This document shows positions 60,763-64,000 of a stretch of DNA of 64,000 nucleotides, one piece after another. Origin of the DNA: Climacium dendroides (lineage: Eukaryota; Streptophyta; Bryopsida; Hypnales; Climaciaceae); assembly GCA_950106755.1 (NCBI GenBank), contig OX467082.1, positions 18,538,001 through 18,602,000 of the forward strand, given 5' to 3'. A program made the translations under genes and the position numbers. Position 1 is the first letter of the stretch; each line of letters starts with the position of its first letter. Under the pieces are notes generated by a model that was given only the letters and a program-made list of their open reading frames with translations, searched no databases and was not told the DNA's origin.

Positions 60763-61378
60763 TCTCTGAAATTATTATCACACAAAGCACACTACAAGAA
60801 CTAGATCAACCAAGCAGCTTTGAAGACCTCACAACAACTCCAAGTGACCTTCTAAAAAATAGAGTTTCTTTTTCACATCAAACTGCCAAAATTCCTCCAA
60901 ACTCCCTTGCCAAAACACCTCCAAACTCCCGGCTTTACAAGTCTAGCAACTCGGAAGAAAACCAGAGACGAAGGAACTCAGACATACAAACCTACTCGGA
61001 AGAAAAGCAGAGACAAAAGAACTCTAAAACTTGTCGAAATAAACTCTGAATCATCTTCTCCTCAGAATTTCTTCAAGCTACCACTGAACTCCCGGCCATA
61101 GCTTGCGGCAAACACCACAGGCAAGAACATGAAGGCTCATCTCCCCGCAATTCCTCAAATACTTTATTTTTAAACCATTCTCAAATTTCCAAAACCTGAC
61201 AACTTTCACTTAAAGTCTGGCAAGTTGCGGCTAACTCGTGAGATTGACTTTGACTTATTAATTCGTGAGATAAACTTTGGCCGCATGGGCCGTGAATGAG
61301 TGGGGGTCTGCCCCGGCCAAATAGAACCCGGTAGGAGCCGGGCCCGGGCCACCCTGAAACTGGACCCGCATGGGCCGT

Positions 61379-61396
61379 GAATGGGTGGCGATGCTC
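61379..61396 (-). repeat. Right terminal inverted repeat of giant Harbinger element
   Basis: It reads GAGCATCGCCACCCATTC on the minus strand and is followed outside by TCA. A 20-bp block, CATTCACGGCCCATGCGG-like, occurs twice in the adjacent subterminal 120 bp. Confidence 0.8.
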
Positions 61397-61614
61397 TCAG
61401 GGTACTACAAAAATCAAATACTGACAATTCAAATAGTGCACAAAATCTACAGACTGGGGGTAGTAAAAACTCAAATACTTTCAATTCAAATAGTGCACAA
61501 CATATAAGTTTTTGAACAAAGTGGCTATCTAATCGTTGAGGTAATCAATTTCAATAATGGAACTTCCTCACAAAACTTTGTAAGTCATTTGTGTTTAGAC
61601 ACTTTGAATGAAAA

Positions 61615-62205
61615 GACAACTCTTTATATACCTATGGGGTAGTAATAGGTAGAACAAACAATGAGGGATATGTAAATTAGAATTTGTAGTTTCTCAACCG
61701 CTCATAGTTTAGTCAAATTAAAGCAGAAATTGTGATTGAAGTAGAATTTCAGACCTCATTTAGACATAGTATAAAAACTTTTTTCAAAAAACTTAGAACT
61801 AAAAAAAGTTGGGAAATGAAGTTAAGTTTTACCTCCAAAAATCCATTTGGGATTCCGATCCTCCTATCAAAAGTTATGGACAAATTTCAGAGAGGGGTTG
61901 AAAGGGAGTTTTTTTTTTACATTTTCAAACATCCTCTTTGAAATTTGTCCATAACTTTCGATTGGAGGATTGGAATCTCAAACAAATTTTTGGAGTTGAA
62001 ATTGATCTCAATTTACCAACTTTTCATACTTCAATTCTTTTTTAAAGTTAATATATTGTGCCTAAATGAGGTCTGAATTTCTACTTCAATCACAATTCCT
62101 ACTTTTGATTTTAACTATAAGTGGTTGAAAAACTACAAATTCTAATTTCTATATCCCACATGGATATTTCTACTTCCTACCACCTCATAGGTATATAAAG
62201 AGCTT
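61615..62205. repeat. Long foldback (inverted repeat, about 270-bp arms)
   Basis: The left arm from about 61619 to 61890 is largely the reverse complement of about 61935 to 62203, with a short loop around 61895-61930. Matches include CTTTATATACCTATG, TTAGAATTTGTAGTTT and TTATGGACAAATTTC blocks. This is a foldback element or MITE; an RNA from it would form a long hairpin able to feed small-RNA pathways. No coding sequence. Confidence 0.8.
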
Positions 62206-62459
62206 CTCTCCACATTTGAAAATTGAAAGTAAGTTATTGTGATAGCCACATGGTAGGTTGCATTGATATGCTACTCAATGGATTCTAGCTTAGGATTTTA
62301 GGCAAATCATTTTTCTTTACAAATTATAATGATTTGTATGTTCAATCCTAAAATTAGCAAAAGAAAATGGAGCACACCATAAATCTATTGCCACACAATC
62401 CCTGTACCACAACTTAGAGTAATGATGCGTTGGATGAATTTTGTGGATGACGCCTCTAG

Positions 62460-62520
62460 GGAAGGAAAGGCAGCCTCCCTGAGGAAAGGCAGCCTCCCTG
62501 AGGAAAGGCAGCCTTCCTGA
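62460..62520. repeat. 19-bp tandem repeat, three copies
   Basis: GGAAAGGCAGCCTCCCTGA repeats with a 19-bp period; the last copy has one change. Confidence 0.8.
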
Positions 62521-62650
62521 AGGCTACAGAATGTTATGTGAACAATGTTATATGATTGCATTGGAGATTGTGCCATAATTAATCTCCTCCTTTCTCTTGT
62601 TGATTGGAATGAGTATGTCTATATGACGGGAATGGGTCCCTAGACGCAAA

Positions 62651-62892
62651 GGCCAGGGAGAACTGCCCCCTTCATTGCCCCGACCAGGGTTAATTGTGTA
62701 AAAAAGCCCCCTATTTTTTTGCCATGGTTTTTTATATTTCTGCACAACCCCTATCTAATTTGGGGCCGCTGATTGCAAATCTGAATTCAAGAATTTGCAA
62801 AAAAAAAATTCATCTGATTGCAAATAAAAAAATTACACAGCGTTTTCCCCAGGGGTAAAACGGGGCAATGAGGGCGTCAGTTCCCCCTGGCC
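62651..62892. mobile_element. MULE-type MITE, copy 2 (about 242 bp)
   Basis: The ends form an inverted repeat, GGCCAGGGAGAACTG and GGCCAGGGGGAACTG. The CATTGCCCC block and the TTGCAAATCTGAATTC-like interior match the copy at 32774-33000. No clear target duplication remains. Confidence 0.7.
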
Positions 62893-63620
62893 TTGGGTCG
62901 GCTCCCATAGCTGACCAAATCTGGAACTCTCGAAGACTCGGCAACTCATTTGGAAAGTTTGAATTCATATTTGGAATTTTGGATGCAGAGTCCTCGAATC
63001 AGTAATTTTGTAATCGATCGAGGAGGAGGAGAAATCTAGAATTAGAATTACTGACGCAGCAAAATGGGGTCTGACAGATTCACTTCACTTGGTTCAGTTT
63101 CATTCCAAAGAATAATAGTGTAGACAGACAGAATTGGACAGACGCTTATCCACCCAGTTGGAGAAATTGGAGATGAACCTCGTGTGAATTCGGTCTAATT
63201 TTAGGAAGCACCTCGTGGGCGGCTTGCGAAATGAATAAATAAATAAATAAAAGACATCAATTGTGGTCGAAAGTGCCGTTGGCATCAAGAGAAAATGGAA
63301 AAATCAAATGGGGAAGAATCTTTTCTGAATCTACACCCCCAAGGGCAGACTGAAGCTATTGAGACAGCTCGATTTTTGGAACGTAAAATGCACTCGTTCT
63401 TCCATCTCAGAAAACACGGTGATAGCATATGTGGGTCTTTTTTTGGACACAAATAAAGGTTTACTATAAGAAAGAATAAAATACAAGCCCCAACCACTTT
63501 GCAGCTTGGGGCGAGGAGAACTAAAAAAAGAAAAAAAAGAGAGAAAGAGAGGAGAGAGAGAGTCGACTACAAAACCCGCGGTACAAGCATGGCAAGGCGG
63601 GAGCCTCACCACGCTAAAGA
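62893..63620. other. Intergenic, no gene seen
   Basis: Mixed-composition DNA with an AAAT microsatellite (63230-63252) and a purine-rich run near 63520-63560. It may include the 3' untranslated part of the LINE fragment on the minus strand. Confidence 0.35.
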
Positions 63621-63721
63621 GAAACTAAGGAGGTTGAAACACAAAGCCAATCCGGGGTCCGAAGAGAACCCATCTAGGAGTCTCATCCACCATGGTAGCA
63701 AACACCTCATTCCGGATCCAT

Positions 63722-64000
63722 TTAGCTAAGAAATGGTCTCTTGTAGCCTCCCAACAACCCAGACCTCTTTCTACGATGGCGACGGACCGATTTCCACTCC
63801 ACGCGTCCATAATCAATCAACTCCAACCAAATACACTCCATCAATTTAGCCGGGAGCCACTTGATATCATTGAAAGTGGCATCATTTCTCTCAATCCATA
63901 GCACCCAAAGAACCACCATCCGCATCACCCCCCACAAGCCACAAATCTTCTTAAACTTCCTAAGGATACGATTAAAGAAGATCCCTTGCTTCCACATCAG
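63722..64000 (-). pseudogene. Non-LTR retrotransposon (LINE) 3' end of ORF2, partial
   Basis: The minus strand enters from beyond the window edge. It encodes the C-terminal tail that follows the reverse-transcriptase zinc-binding region of plant LINEs, marked by VLWVLWIERNDATFND, a pattern (W-x-x-W-x-x-R-N-x-x-x-F) common there. About 92 residues are visible. The remainder and any tail cannot be judged from here. Confidence 0.6.

Larger units (their letters stand above)
43941..61396. mobile_element. Giant PIF/Harbinger-type element (17.5 kb) with dioxygenase cargo
   Basis: The left end reads GAGCATCACCACCCATTC. The right end in reverse complement reads GAGCATCGCCACCCATTC, 17 of 18 identical. 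TCA lies directly outside both ends (43938-43940 and 61397-61399), a 3-bp duplication of the TNA kind; PIF/Harbinger usually uses TTA or TAA. GC-rich subterminal stretches follow at both ends. Inside are an intact-looking Harbinger transposase, a Myb/SANT-like ORF1 pseudogene, a 2OG-Fe(II) dioxygenase-like gene and two inverted arrays of palindromic repeats. The length is far above the few kb usual for the superfamily. Chance pairing of unrelated ends is unlikely but not excluded. Confidence 0.8.

Overview
The window is nuclear DNA of a land plant, from a large, AT-rich genome dominated by transposons. Land-plant origin is supported by a JAZ repressor gene with plant-type introns and by PIF/Harbinger, CACTA, Stowaway-like and Ty3/gypsy elements. 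A piggyBac transposon with a TTAA target duplication and an unusual gypsy lineage point to a non-flowering plant (bryophyte, lycophyte, fern or gymnosperm). This is inference, and the species cannot be named from the sequence.

Layout. 1-4237: AT-rich repeat DNA with a Stowaway-like MITE (2074-2619). 4238-26710: a nest of four transposons. A decayed PIF/Harbinger transposase (4238-4327 plus 24756-25757) is split by a CACTA-like element (4328-24755, TSD AGA). That element holds an old gypsy-type LTR (4578-6567) and a full-length gypsy retrotransposon (6593-21934, minus strand, TSD ACGT). The 5' LTR of the retrotransposon is in turn split by a 5.6-kb piggyBac (14939-20512, TSD TTAA). 28157-31600: a complete but decayed PIF/Harbinger element (TSD TTA). 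32774-33000: a 227-bp MITE with a 9-bp TSD. 35673-38188: a five-exon JAZ gene on the minus strand, the only confident host gene, in a GC-richer island. 39400-43940: intergenic. 43941-61396: a 17.5-kb PIF/Harbinger-type element. 61397-64000: a long foldback, a second copy of the 227-bp MITE family and the 3' end of a LINE.

The most interesting object is the 17.5-kb element. Its ends match (GAGCATCRCCACCCATTC) and are flanked by TCA on both sides. It carries an apparently intact DDE transposase (59464-60762), a decayed Myb/SANT-like ORF1 (49083-51370) and an uninterrupted 527-aa 2OG-Fe(II) dioxygenase-like protein (54003-55586) that resembles the TET/JBP group. Two long arrays of palindromic hairpin units lie in inverted orientation on either side of ORF1. 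A transposon that combines a possible nucleic-acid-modifying dioxygenase with large hairpin arrays is the best candidate here for an undescribed system. Element boundaries and motifs are read directly from the sequence; the TET/JBP-type activity is inference.
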